64,000 bases of DNA from Enoplolaimus lenunculus (GCA_030248215.1 JASANG010002009.1:21597-85596); one strand, 5' to 3'; positions 24,718 through 54,944 are shown, numbered from the stretch's first letter. The notes: a model not told the origin generated them from the sequence alone. Numbers and translations: made by a program.

Positions 24718-26305
24718 TATGTCGTAGGCCATCTTGCTAATCAGGCCAATTGCCAATTGGCCTAGGCCAATCTGCTATTCTGAGCAAATATGAGTCTGGC
24801 CTGTCACACAAAATATATTGCCTTAGAATTTCAAAACTCCTACTTTCTTAAATTTTCAAGACATAAATGTCTTGTATTTAAGACATTAATATCCTTAAAC
24901 AGCTTAGAAATTCGTTTCTTAAATGGTTAAAACGTAAATGTCTCCAATTTATAAGATACAAATTTCTTTCATTCAAGAAATAGTTGTCTTAAGCCCTATT
25001 CACACGTTTAAACTTTTGCGGCTAGAACTTGCAGCTACAACTTGCACGAAGCAGCTGCAAGTATTCGTAAACAGTCATAACTTTCATTCTGAATCTTGAC
25101 ATGAATTTATGTGAATCATTTGCAGACCACTGCAATAAATATCAAACATAACCTATAATCTATCAGTTTAGCCAATGATGATAAATGAATTCGACTTGCA
25201 GGACTACCTACGAATTAATTCTTCGCATATATTAATCATGAATAACTTGCAGGTGTAAGTTCTTCGAGTGAATTTTTCAAAAAACTTGCAGCTGCAAGTT
25301 TCATTCGTAAGAAACATTCAAGCGCAAAGAAGGTTATATACTCGAAATTTCTTAACTTCAAAAAGTTTTCATTGCGATGCAATCTTTAATGCTTAAAATT
25401 TAAAACTAGTCCCATTACTTTCGCCGTTGTCTGCGAAATATCAAACAAGTTAGATGTTTGAATTAATTCACACTTCTTGAATAAATTCAATAAGTCTCAA
25501 TTAATTCAAAAGGCGCTCATCAACATGTCTTCTGATTGGCCAATGAAAATGCAAGTGCAAGAAATTCGAGCGATTTGCGACGGCGTGCACACGTGCGAAT
25601 TAAATTCAATCACATGAATTCTAATGAATAATTTGCAGCTGCAAGAACTTCAAATCTGCTTTGTGACCAAACTTGCACATGCAAGTTGCGCGCGCAAAAT
25701 ATTCAAGAACTGTCTCATTTTTATGCATGTGAAAAAAGTTGCTGCGTTTATATCTTAAAAGTCTGGTTGAGCTCGGGAACCCTCAACCTAAGTTTACGTC
25801 TTGGACGTATCTTATGTTGTAAAATTAGGGTATTTGGTAGAGCTTTTACCCCCAATTTTGAAGTCTGTTTGCCTGGCAAATCTGTGTTTTACTTCAGACA
25901 TATTTGTCTTATTTTTCAGAAATATTTCCATATTAATCCTTCATAAAACAAACTCTTAACCATAAGACATTGAAGTGGGAAAAATTACAGATCCATATTT
26001 CTGAAATTTTTAAGAAATGTCTTGAATTTAAGAGATATTGTCTGAAGTCTGTATTAAAACATAATTGTCTTAAATTTCAGACAATATTTCTTTAATACAA
26101 GACAATTTATTTTGAGTGTAGGCCAAATAGCGATTATGAGATGTAGCAAAACAACAGTGATGTAAATCCAACGCTGCTTGGTTAACGGTATAGGAGCATC
26201 TTAGCATCTGTCCAAATAACCAAATCTGAAAATAAGTAGCAGATCGACCTAGGCCAATTACTAATTGGCCTGAATAGCAGATTAACCTACGACGTATACG
26301 TTATA
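24718..26305. mobile_element. Three-level nested element bounded by GTCGTAGGCCA ends
   Basis: Outer inverted ends GTCGTAGGCCATCTTGCTAA and GCAGATTAACCTACGAC. Inside is an element with AGACATAAATGTCTTG-type palindromes (about 24830-26120), and inside that the TTAA element. A simpler relative of the outer family ends at 55945-56065. Confidence 0.55.
24989..25758. mobile_element. TTAA-flanked GCAAGTT element, nested
   Basis: Left TTAAGCCCTATTCACACGT matches the 60861-61164 family. The interior has many AACTTGCAGCTGCAAG words. The right end near 25755 is decayed. It sits inside the AAATGTCTT element. Confidence 0.5.
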
Positions 26306-26853
26306 TATGTAATGTTTATCACCTTTGCTAGTTAAGTTATACTCTTGGTACAAAAAATATCAAATTGTAGCAAATTAAACATTTGATTTCCGCCTCATTT
26401 GCAGTAATATATCTATTCAGATGCTGCATTTTTAATAGTTTTTAAAGAAATACCACGAGTGCGAGCGAGTAAATAATAATAATAAATATAAAACAAAAGC
26501 AAACAAAAACTATATTTCAAAATACGAAAAATTAAAGCAAAAAAACAACAAAATGAAAGACTAAATCATTTCGCACACTTGTTGAAAAAAACAGACGAAC
26601 TTTACTCGCTGTTTCTCGCCCATTTTTCAAAAAGTGTGCGAAATGATATGTGTTGTGTACACAATAGAAGTCTTGTGTTTAAGTACAACGTATATATGAA
26701 CTATTCAAACATGATAATATTTAGAAACCTATTGAAGAAAATGCTATTTTATACCACAAAAAAATTTAGCGAAATATTAGAATCCAGTTGTAGTTAAATT
26801 TGGGTTTGATACAGATTGATAATTGATTGTTTTGTAAGCATCCCCACAGGTTT

Positions 26854-27221
26854 AGGGTTGCGCTATACTTTTTTGACGTGCGGCGTCGTCCGACGCCGTC
26901 CGTCACCGTCCGCCAACCATACGGTACCGTCCGTCACCGTGCGGTATCGTACGCAAATAACTCACGTACGATAAATGTGTGGTGGCTGACGGTGGCGGAC
27001 GGCGCTGTCCGGGTGACGGACGGCGCTGTCCGGGTGACGGACGGCGCTGTCCGGGTGACGGACGGCGCTGTCCGGGTGACGGACGGCGCTGTCCGGGTGA
27101 CGGACGGCGCTGTCCGGGTGACGGACGGCGCTGTCCGGGTGACGGACGGCGCTGTACGGGTGACGGATGGTGACGGACGTCACCGAATGACACCGGACGT
27201 CAAGTATAGCGCAACCCTTAG
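26854..27221. mobile_element. Foldback element AGGGTTGCGCTATAC with a 21-bp minisatellite
   Basis: Ends AGGGTTGCGCTATACTTTT and AAGTATAGCGCAACCCT are inverted repeats. Most of the interior is eight tandem 21-bp units. Confidence 0.75.
26996..27166. repeat. 21-bp minisatellite, eight units
   Basis: Unit GACGGACGGCGCTGTCCGGG plus T; seven units are identical and the last has one C to A change. GC-rich against an AT-rich background. Confidence 0.9.
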
Positions 27222-28539
27222 AATTAGGTTTATAAGGAAAAAATTTACCTACGCTTAAGCCTTTGACTAAACCTATAAGCTTCAACCTTAATTTTATATA
27301 TGAGAAAGTGTACAAAGGCTTGATAAACAACATTCAAAAATGGTTATCTCGAACCCGGTCTCGTGGAACCATGTGCGCTAAATGCCTCAGCCTTGCACCA
27401 TTATGGGCTGTAGATGAGCATGGGTCGGCGGATTATTTTTGTAAACAAAAAGTAAACCAAAATATTGTTTATTATGCAACTACTCCAGTACTTGTGCTGT
27501 TGTAAACGACTAAAAGTAAATACTCAAACTGTTAAACTGCTATTCCCTCACAACTTAAAAATGTGTATCATTTTTAGCCATGTACCTCACAGGGATGCAA
27601 CTAACGCAAGGCGTGCGGCATGGCGCCCCTACTAAGAACAGGTTAGAACGCCCGCTTGACGTACGGTTTCGGTATCATAAATATAATGCTATGTAACAAT
27701 TAATCTAATCTTTGAACCCCCAGTAACGATTGCTGACTGCGAACCTGCCATGCATGCGTAATTCAAAAATTATATCGTAGCTTTGCTGCGCGAAGACAAT
27801 TTTTACATTGTTTTTTTTATCATTTTTCATTTTTTCTATCATTTTTCACTTTTTTCTGTTGATATTTTCGTGTGTTGTTTATAAAATACCGCAAGAGCAT
27901 TTTTGCTGTTTTTCGTCGAAAAGTAAATACAACTTTATACCGGTTTCCATTCGTAATATCTTTAAGGCTATCTAGGGAAAGTAGAGTCCTACGCCCCCGC
28001 ATGGGAGCACGTTTGGTTTCTGCGCCTGTCATATTTGGCCAGTTTGCCGATATTAACAGGGCAATATTATAGTTAGTTCCTGCGGCTACGTACCCGATAA
28101 AATTTGTTGGTGTGCTTTCGGCTAAAATTTCCTATAGTTTTCCTTAAGTTAACAGAACACACTCTTTTAGCGCATTGTCATTCTGTTTTAGGCTCCTGTA
28201 CATACTTTTCCTCGCAAGGTAACACGACTTGAGCTTATGATGGCAGGGTTGGGCACATCTTTAGGCATCATATAATTTGTAAGCCTTACAAACAATAACA
28301 CATATGGCTAACAAGAATTATTTACACGTTGTTCTCAACGCAAATGATACCCTGATTAATACTAGACAATGTCTAAACCAAAACCAACAACTGTATTTGA
28401 TGACTTTTTTTATTAATGTGTTAGCGGGGAATAATATATAAAATCCCTATTCTTAGTTCCATTCCTTAAATATAAATGGTACCTTTCGTTAATTACCTAC
28501 CATATTCAGTTTTTGGATATGAAAAATATAGGGCAAGTC
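27222..28539. other. Unassigned AT-rich DNA
   Basis: No repeat or gene recognised. Overlapping short frames at 27820-28072 on both strands look like chance. Confidence 0.35.
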
Positions 28540-28632
28540 CACTGCACAAAATGGTGAGTTTTGACTCAGTTTGTGCAGTCCGAAAAAGCCAATTTCGGAG
28601 ACAGTCAATTTGACTCACCATTTTTTGCCGTG
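28540..28632. mobile_element. TGAGTCA hairpin element, deleted copy
   Basis: Starts CACTGCACAAAATGGTGAGT and ends CACCATTTTTTGCCGTG. One arm is mostly lost. Confidence 0.6.
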
Positions 28633-28976
28633 TAGCAAAATTTAGGTTCTCATTTTCAACATTGAAATAAACGCTTTTCAATCAATTTGCTGACATGGCA
28701 CCAGTTTCGTGCGATATGTTTACCATTCACCAACAAAATGTCACGTCTGCCCACACAGTTGACTGGATTAATAAAATAGCCTAACGTTTGAGCTCAGGTG
28801 TAGCCTCAACGTCAGTCTAAAACGAGATTCGTTGGTCAAGAACACTCTGTATTCTCAAACCATTGAACATAAAAAACCTTCAAAAATAAATATTTGACGC
28901 AACAATTTCAAGTTGAGGTTGCGTGTTGCCGTATATATAAAAATAAAGTTGACGGTCATGCAATTATACGCATCGT

Positions 28977-28978
<2 letters not shown>

Positions 28979-29013
<35 letters not shown>
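28979..29013. repeat. TA microsatellite
   Basis: About 35 bp of alternating AT. Confidence 0.95.
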
Positions 29014-29016
<3 letters not shown>

Positions 29017-29664
29017 TTAGTAGCTTTTTTTGTAAATTTATTGAAGGAAACTACGATAACAAACGACGCAAAAGCGACACACACTGAAAATATTCTTAAC
29101 TTTGAGTGAAAATGACGTTTATTCTACGAGTACTGAGACAGCGTTGCAATTTAACAAATTCTATGTTAGGAATCGGTGTCAAAAACAGACAACTGCCTAT
29201 AAAGCCTAAGCCTAAAACGTAAGTATGAGCTTATACCCTATAAGTCTAATCCTAAGCAAAAAAATTGGTTCAAATCATAAGCGTTTACTCCATAGTAGTC
29301 CCATAGAAAGACGTTCGTTCAGAAACTGATCTTTGCATGGGACCAAAAACACATCTTTTTTAATCCGCTTTTCGCGTTTCGAAAACGATTTTTCAAAACA
29401 CTTCCAGCGACGCTGTTTTCTTGTCTATTAAGTTCTTTTTTCAAAACGCGAAAATTGTTTTACATATATTTTTAACCTTCGAGACCAACAATTCATGGTT
29501 GTTGGTGAGTATGGCATAAAATAGACAAAATGTAGATAAAGTTATCTTTTGAGCTTTCTAAATTGAGGCAAGATGACTCCGTTTGTGAAGGATATACTCG
29601 GTGGAAGAAAAGTGACCACAAAATTTGTAAATGTAATATTTTCACTTGTGAATATAAAAGCATA

Positions 29665-30006
29665 CTATAGTGACCCGAATAAGAGGGGGTCTCCATTTTG
29701 AGTCCCAATGATAAGAGTCCTCAAGCGGTTAGTCCCTAAACCATAATTAGAGTTCATAAATGTTAATTATACATAATTGTAGTGCATAACTGACCTTAGG
29801 ACTAAATAATATTGAGTTCGAATCTTTAGGCAAAGCGAACTTTATTTTTGAAAGAATTCAACGGATAGCTGCAAAACCGCATATCAGTATATAACGAAAG
29901 GGGCGGATGGATGGTTAAACTAAATAACAGTCCATAACCGCAACACGGGAAACCCTCTGGAGAGGCCAAATAAATATCAGTTCCCCTCTTATTCGTGTCA
30001 CTACAG
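29665..30006. mobile_element. CTGTAGTGACCC element with internal deletion, 342 bp
   Basis: Ends CTATAGTGACCCGAATAAG and GTGTCACTACAG, flanked by TA at 29663-29664 and 30007-30008. Confidence 0.75.
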
Positions 30007-30088
30007 TAATACGTGCACATTTCTTGCCCATACACAGCTGCTTTAAGATGAAGCCAAAACTTTTTCTAAAAGCATGAGACCGATTTTG

Positions 30089-30240
30089 GGCCAATGTTTA
30101 TACTTTTAGGGGAGTAACAGTAGATTAAGCATATTCCTAAGCCTAAGCTTAAGCCTAAGCAAAAAATGTAATCTAGAATCTAAACCTACTCTTTTATAGA
30201 CCCACCAGAATTGTGGACGCCCCTTTAAGTAAAATGGGCC
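30089..30240. mobile_element. TTAGGC-bearing element, subtype with CTTTTAGGGG ends
   Basis: Ends GGCCAATG and ATGGGCC. Flanks are CGATTTTG (30081-30088) and CAATTTTG (30241-30248), an 8-bp duplication with one difference. Confidence 0.7.
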
Positions 30241-30462
30241 CAATTTTGTAGAAACCCGAGTCAATTAAGCACTATGGCAAGCCTACTTAATGCCAAATTT
30301 GAACGTTTCTGTAATGTGCAACTATACTTCCGAACAATTTTTCAACTGGAATCGGTTGAAATATACGTCGGCTTTCGCTTAAAGCTAAACTTACGACCAT
30401 ACCGAATCGACAGCAGGTAAATAATAGAAACGATAGTGATCAAAACAATGGAAATGGATATT

Positions 30463-30811
30463 GCCTGGGTTTCTGAAATCTTACTTAAGTGTTTACCTAA
30501 GTTACACTTAAGTAATTACTTAAGTCGCCGACTTAAGTAAATGCTTAAATTTTCGACCACAACCAAAAACCGCCAAATAACAGCCATTGTCATTACAAGG
30601 AAGTAATAGTTTTGCTTTAAGGTGGCATTACTAGTCTACAATTTCAATTAGAGCAAGGTTAGTATGCCTGAGCGGTTCATTTGTAATATATCAAATTCAG
30701 TCACCGACTGAAGTAGTTACTTAAGTCCTTAACGGCAAAATAGTAAGCAATTTACTAAGCCCGTACTTAAGGCACAAAGTCGTACTTAAGTACTGTTTCG
30801 GAAACCCAGCC
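30463..30811. mobile_element. ACTTAAGT-rich inverted-repeat element
   Basis: Ends GCCTGGGTTTCTGAAAT and GTTTCGGAAACCCAGC, with repeated ACTTAAGT near both ends. It splits another repeat (GGAAATGGATATTG to the left, GGATAAAGG to the right) that also occurs at 24350-24530 and 56470-56600. Confidence 0.65.
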
Positions 30812-31498
30812 TTGGACGGATAAAGGTTTAAAAGGTTGTATTTTCCAACCAATACAATTCAGGCGTTTAAATATTCAATAGGTTTTTTAAAATTTTTAAT
30901 AGATAAAAAAGCGAATACACTTAATGTTTTGATCATTTCATATAAATTTCGTTATTTTCAGTACAAATCGAACAACCGAAATTATGTATTTAAATGATAT
31001 TTAATTTGCTAATTTTAGCAAATATGTCTTAGGTGTTGTAATTAATTTTTTGTTTTACACTTTTTACTAAAATTTGAACAATTTTCAGCTGAAATATACT
31101 TAAAGTTGAAAAAATGCACAAAACAAAAATATATTTTTGTTAAGCTATACAAAATTTCAACTGATGAAACTGTCGCAACCTCCGACAGAAATTTTACGGG
31201 TTTCTGCCAGAGCTGGAGGCGGTTGCAGGAAATTGATTAACATAATGAAATATGAGCATGATAATAATAATAATGGAATTTGCGGCATTTCTAATCCCAA
31301 AAACAGACCCCGATTTTTATCGGAAACTATTATCAGGTGACGCGCTGATAGTCTTATACAGGGACGTATCCTGCTGACATGACGATCTCTAGAAAAATTA
31401 ACTATATATTTGATCCCGAAAACCTTTAATTTCCTTCTTGTGAGATTCAGACTTATATATTGTATATAGACTGACGTTTTAGTTGGTCGGCCAATGTA

Positions 31499-31639
31499 AA
31501 GATCAGGGGCGAAACGTTTTTCTGTGGGACTAATAGAGTAAGCTTAAGTTTTAGACTAATTGTTTGCTTGGCTTAGGCATACTCATACTCTTAGGCATAT
31601 GCTTATAATACTGTTCCGCTCCTGTTTTTTACGTTGGCC
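31499..31639. mobile_element. TTAGGC-bearing element, short copy
   Basis: Starts GGCCAATGTAAAGATC and ends TTTTTTACGTTGGCC. Few hexamers remain. Confidence 0.65.
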
Positions 31640-32455
31640 ATCCCGTTTCTTGCAGGGTGGGACTGGAGGTTAAAATATTACTCCAACCAAGCTTACCGCT
31701 GCGAAACCAAGTAGTTTAAGCAATGTTAACTTTAATTATATATTAGAAAATATCTAGTATAAGCGTCGCCAAAATTGCTGGTTTTAGGTTTGAAGAAATT
31801 CTGACAAGTTCCTAAAATTTACCAATTTTATAGCTGACCTGTACAATTTTTGTAAAACTACAAAATCGACTACGAAATTTGGTATTAACAATTAAACATC
31901 ATTTTAACTACGTAATTACGCCTCTTCCCGCTCCTTCCGGCTTTAGTAGACTCGGTTGACCTGTGGTTCCGGTATTTTTCACCTCCGGTAGCACCCTGAT
32001 ATATAGCACTCATTTGCAGTTGAAAGCTAGCCCTAAAATTTACTGTAAAAGGCGAAACGAATATGTGAACAGTGCAACGATTGGCAAAGTTACATTCTAT
32101 CATCGAAATTTTAACATTCATAACTGCTAAACTATGCCAACCACCGCTATAAACATAAACAAATTTGGCGGAAAAATAACAAAAAACCAAGTCAAATTTG
32201 TAGAAGAAACAGCACTCAATAACAGCCTACTTACTGTAGTTACCTTAAATAAAAGAGGACAAATATTCCCTACACTAGAAATACCCAACACTTTTCTTTA
32301 GTTTATATTTTTTGGTCAAAGCAAACTTGCTCCAAAGTATTTTTGTTGATTGCCATGCCCGCTAATTTTTTCTAGACTACATAAACTACATAAATCTATA
32401 CGGGTTGTCTGAGTGTCTGCTACAAATTTTAACTCTCTAGGCAATTCTCCTTTGT
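31640..32455. other. Unassigned DNA downstream of Hsp70 gene A
   Basis: Contains a piece resembling the GTGCAACCGGAA repeats near 31975-32000. The 31885-32190 minus-strand frame runs through it and has no recognisable domain. Confidence 0.4.
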
Positions 32456-32548
32456 TCTGTTTTATGTACTCTGTCCAATAACGAACTCTAAGGCCTAGCT
32501 CCTATTTATTGCTCAAAATGGGTACCCCTCTTATTAGGATAACTACAG
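32456..32548. mobile_element. CTGTAGTGACCC element fragment downstream of Hsp70 gene A
   Basis: Right-end remnant with CTCAAAATGGGTACCCCTCT and ACTACAG. It contains the candidate poly(A) signal of gene A. Confidence 0.55.
32505..32510 (-). terminator. Candidate poly(A) signal of Hsp70 gene A, inside a transposon fragment
   Basis: AATAAA on the minus strand, about 130 nt after the gene A stop codon. It lies within a degraded copy of the CTGTAGTGACCC-type element (about 32456-32548). I saw no earlier AATAAA after the stop. Confidence 0.4.
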
Positions 32549-32637
32549 TATCTTAAAAAATTGAAAAAATCCTAACTAAACCCTAGCAGACATATGCGTT
32601 TCCTTAATTATAAACGAGTCATGGTTTCATTCTGACT

Positions 32638-44881
<12,244 letters not shown>

Positions 44882-44942
44882 TTTGATTGTAAGCTTGTTC
44901 AAATAAGAAATAATAGCAAGTAATAGCTCGTAGTACGCAAAA
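44882..44942 (-). promoter_or_regulatory. 5' leader of Hsp70 gene A
   Basis: This 61-nt leader shares TGCGTACTACGAGCTATTA with the gene B leader. Upstream of the shared block on the minus strand is TTTATAG, a possible acceptor with a weaker pyrimidine tract than in B. Confidence 0.4.
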
Positions 44943-47302
44943 CTATAAACGAATGAGTACACACTTGACTATACTAACACAGTACAGACACGATTCAACC
45001 CCAGCGCTTTGACGCAATTTGTTACGAATTTTTCCGACATAATATGTCCGGAGTTTTAAAATGGGCTGAAAAATTGCATCTTAATACAAAAGTCTCGATT
45101 TCTACAATATATAACTAAATTAACAGACCAAAACAGTGCTTCTAGTCTGTAAATGAAACACCGCAACAAAAAATCGCTCATACTATAACATATCTAATGC
45201 AGGCGAAATTTAGTTCATAGAGACAAACAATGTTCGAAAAACCATCATATTCTAGAAAACTCCGGAGAGGCTGACAAATCAAAACCCCGCATTGAACGAT
45301 AAGCTACTAGCTATCTCAATAAAAACGAACAAACACAGGGTTGCACAGACAGTGCATGAAGTGAAAAATAAGTCAATTATCGGGGAAGTTTCAAAAATCT
45401 ACTTATTGATCGGAAATCAACGTGTCAAGATTCTACATCCAACAAAATTCAAACTGTTGGGTAGGATCGAAATGGATAATGACTTTGCTGCAGGACATGG
45501 CTTTTTAAGCTGTTGATTGCGTTGGGCTTAAAATTCTGAAAATGGGCGGTCACTCAATTCATGTTCAAATTCTTCGTTTAACGACTAGAGTCAATGCTAT
45601 CGGGGTATAAAATCCTAAACACACTTAAGTTTAAAGGAGGAAGCTTCTCAAAATACACATTTTCCAGTACAGATATTTATTTCCTTGCATTGCGAAGATC
45701 ACAATGAAACATCGACTGAACTATCAGAGAGAAAACTTTAATGAAAGCATCTTATGCTATTTTCTGCATACCAGATGTTTTCCAAATTCATATTTTTGTG
45801 AGCTTTCAAAAAATTTTGTTAAACTAATGGTGCTGGTGTTGGAAATCGTGCAACACCTATTGCTTTTGTTAAGTAACGGAGACCCATGAAGGTCGTTACC
45901 TCAGGGCCAACGCCTCCGAGCGGTCCATATTTATTTAAGTATTTCAAAAATAAAAAATTTGTTTATGCTACTACGCACTTGGGAATATGGATCGTATCCT
46001 CAATGAAATCCTTTTACGTACGATGAATAAATGCACTTTAATATACAAAATGGCGTAGAAAAACGGAAAGATTCCAGATTGTTCTAGCTTCTTCTATTAG
46101 TACGAATTCTTATTTCTGATTGGTTAAACCGTGTGTATCATCACACTTCTGGATGCTCATAGAATTTAACCAAATCATATGGAATATTCTGCCATGGAGA
46201 TGCCAGCATTTAAGCATTTTGATTTTCCAGCTGCTGTTTCAGTTTTACTATTCAGTTCTATGCTTTTGTTTATGTTTTGTTTAACATTTGCGTGTTCGTG
46301 GCAAATTTTTAAGTCGAATAGCAGGTACTAGGCTTCCGACAGGAACAAAGTTTCGAGGAACAGGAATTGAGTTTATTTGCAGGGACCGGAACTGAAATAG
46401 GAAATTAATTTTAAAACTGAATTGACGGACGTTTTAGAAAATTTTTCCTGACAATAGATTAAGCGAATTTTCAGCTTTTCATCATCAAGTTTTGTTAAAA
46501 GAAAACATCCGAAACAGTTTATTAACAAATTGAACATAAATAATTTTCCGACGGTAACCTTAGCATTTTTCAGCTACCTGGACAGAATAGCGGTGTTAGC
46601 AATCGGCAATTTTTATGCAGTGCCGATGCCGATACTCACGAAAACTGCCGATTATTGCCGATGCCGATTAATCGGCACATCCTTAATTTGAATATAGCAT
46701 TTTTTAATTAAATATCTAGCTTTGCACTTTGTGTTGCAACTTACTGAAACTCAAAGCGACACCAAATTTGTGAGAATTCTGGAATCTATGACAATTCGTC
46801 GATCGTCAACTTGCCACCCAACAGAAGAGACCATCTCAGACCGAAACATCTATCCCTTTTTAAAATTGCAATGTGCACGATAAAAGAACTTAAAAAATTG
46901 AAACCATCATTTTTGTATTTGACAGCCATCGTAGAACTGATTAACTTTTACCAGATTTCTTCTGTCATACATGTAGCGTTAATGTCAGGATTGGCCCCTG
47001 TACGTTCATAATTTTTATTGGATTACAATAAAGCTGGAGACATGATGAGGGTGACCAGTTATTTTACGGGCGTAACAGTAGCTATTCCTGACCCAACAAA
47101 ACCGTGTATACACTGAATTTCGAGCTACGGTTTCGGCATTTTTTGGTATCCGGTTGAACCGGCTCCACAGCATATCAATGTTAAATGTATTACTTAACGT
47201 TTAGAATCAAGTAGACATGAATGTTTGTCGGCTCAAAATTATTAAAAAGTGCTTATTTATATTCTCGCGCCTGTGTATGTTGTGCTTTTTGCATTTTTTC
47301 AG
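44943..47302. promoter_or_regulatory. Shared region between the divergent Hsp70 genes
   Basis: About 2.4 kb separates the two leaders, so both promoters must lie here or in repeats nearby. Single heat-shock-like units (inverted GAA/TTC pairs) occur at about 45250 (TTCTAGAA), 45641 (GAAGCTTC), 46162 (GAATATTC) and 46776 (TTCTGGAA). None forms a clear array of three or more units, so stress induction is not shown. A fragment of the TAGGGATG transposon family lies at about 46596-46684 and other repeat debris at about 46310-46440. I see no convincing TATA box or ORF. Confidence 0.35.
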
Positions 47303-47389
47303 ATTTGCGTACTACGAGCTATTATTTGCTATTACTTATTGCGATTTATTTGCTATTATATCAACCTGTTACATTAACAACAATTAACA
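47303..47389 (+). promoter_or_regulatory. 5' leader of Hsp70 gene B after a strong 3' splice site
   Basis: A long pyrimidine tract ending TTTTTTCAG at 47302 precedes 87 nt of leader. Similarity to the gene A leader (TGCGTACTACGAGCTATTA) starts just after this AG. That pattern suggests a non-coding first exon joined by a 5'UTR intron, or a spliced-leader acceptor. The upstream exon was not found. Confidence 0.45.
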
Positions 47390-53272
<5,883 letters not shown>

Positions 53273-53395
53273 AGAATGAAGAAAACCATGATTTACACAA
53301 ATATTAAGCAAAAACGCATGTTTGCGGGGTTTAAGTTAAGCTAGTTTAGCTTCTTTTTTTAAGGTAGGGTTTATTAAGTTTTTAAGCTAGGGTGT

Positions 53396-53401
53396 ATTAA
53401 A
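53396..53401 (+). terminator. Candidate poly(A) signal of Hsp70 gene B (ATTAAA)
   Basis: ATTAAA lies 124 nt after the stop and is followed by T-rich and GT-rich sequence (to about 53470), as expected downstream of a cleavage site. A canonical AATAAA at 53579-53584 is an alternative. Confidence 0.4.
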
Positions 53402-54136
53402 TGTGGTTTCTTTTTTGAAAATTTGCTTCAATTTTTTATTGTGCTTCAGTGGTTGGTGCAGTTGGTTGCTTGTATATTAGTACTCTGGTCCTGGTGTGAT
53501 TGCTATGCAGTGTGTATGCTGGAAGATTTTCGCGTGCACCAATCACTGTAGTTATCGGTAATTTCGTTTCGCCTTTGCAATAAAACTGTAGGTAATTGGC
53601 GTTTTTTGTGAGCGAAATAAGGTGAGGTAGTTGTCTCATAACTCGTCATTATAGCGTAAAGAAGGTTTCATCATAAGTTGCCTATCTGGTTCTGACATTC
53701 ACTGCGTTACTTAAGCTAAAGTACACCCCAAATATTTTGCCAGAACGGACAGCCACCGGCAGTTTGAAAGTCCGTACATGTCCCTTCTGGAAAGCTTTAG
53801 CAATACATGAGCACCGGGTATGAAGAACATTCGGACGCGTATCTGACTATTTTCAACCTCAGTCAGAATGTTGAACTAAATTAATGACGATTTTTGTGAG
53901 TAGATTTGGGTTTTTCGGCTTCTATTGTTTGTATGTAAAATTTAGAGCTGCTTGAGACTAGTCTTCTTTCAACCATAGTCACTGCGGCCCATCTTACTTT
54001 AAGGGGCGTCCAGGTATCTGGTTTTACATCTTGTTTGATACTGTCATAAGCTTGGTCCTGTAATGGTCCTTGTGTATGTCAGGTAAGTTTCTGTTCGAAT
54101 GCTTTGGTCGTTTGAGTTCTTTCTACTTGGAGCGTA

Positions 54137-54288
54137 AGGGTTGCACTATACTTTTGTTGACGTCCGGCGCCCACAGCCGTCCGTCATCGTGCGGTATCGT
54201 ACACAAATAACTCACGTACAATAACGTTATGGTACGAACGGCGCCGTACGGGTGACGGACGGTGCTGGAGGTCGGGTATAGTGCAACC
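54137..54288. mobile_element. AGGGTTGCACTATAC foldback element, no minisatellite
   Basis: Ends AGGGTTGCACTATACTTTTG and GGGTATAGTGCAACCCT. It shares CGTGCGGTATCGTAC with 26854-27221 but has a single GTGACGGACGG block, so it shows the state before unit expansion. Confidence 0.7.
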
Positions 54289-54800
54289 CTAAATACGACT
54301 AATGTATATAGACTTCGTCGAAAGGGTGACATTCGATAGAATCTCTGTTACGTTTTAAATCAGATGGAGACAAACCAAATCAATTCAAGTTTAGGTGGCC
54401 AACGCAAGTATTTATTAGTCTCAGCATCACTTTCCAAACCGAATACCCAGCACCTTTGAAGTGTTTGCATAAAAAATAAAACTTTTTTGAGACGGCCTGG
54501 AGTTACTCAATTTAAAACTATTTAAAAGCGATTTTGGTTTTTAGACTAACCTTTTGTCAGCGTCAAACTTGTCCATAACTGACGCCCATGTAAAGATCAA
54601 GGGCGGAACGTTTTTCTATGGGACTAGAATATAGTAAGCATGAATTACAGCAACCATGTCATGTGTGGACGGCCGAGTCCCTAAAGTGTTGCGTTTTGCT
54701 TCGTCGTCTATTCAGATCTTGGAGGTGTAATTTTAGGTTGAACTATTTACTCCAACTGCGAACCTGGTTGCATGGCAAATAAATTGTGGATAATTTATTT

Positions 54801-54944
54801 GGTCCATGTTACTTTTAGGGCCGTCCCCGTTTCTGGTAGGTCTCCAAAAGAGTAGGCGTACCTTCTAGACAACATTTTTTTGCGCAGGCGTAGGCTTAGG
54901 AATACACTTTTGCAATCTACTGTTACGGCTTTAAGAGTAACAGC
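54801..54944. mobile_element. TTAGGC-bearing element, GTTACTTTTAGGG subtype
   Basis: Starts GGTCCATGTTACTTTTAGGG and ends AAGAGTAACAGCC. Only about two hexamers remain. An isolated end of the other subtype lies at 54583-54650. Confidence 0.5.

Noticed and set aside
26827-27333. Several long overlapping ORFs on both strands
   Set aside because: They are made by the 21-bp tandem repeat; 21 is a multiple of three, so frames without a stop stay open through all units.
45240-46790. Heat-shock element array between the Hsp70 genes
   Set aside because: Only isolated GAA/TTC pairs at chance-like spacing; no run of three or more units, so induction by heat is not claimed.
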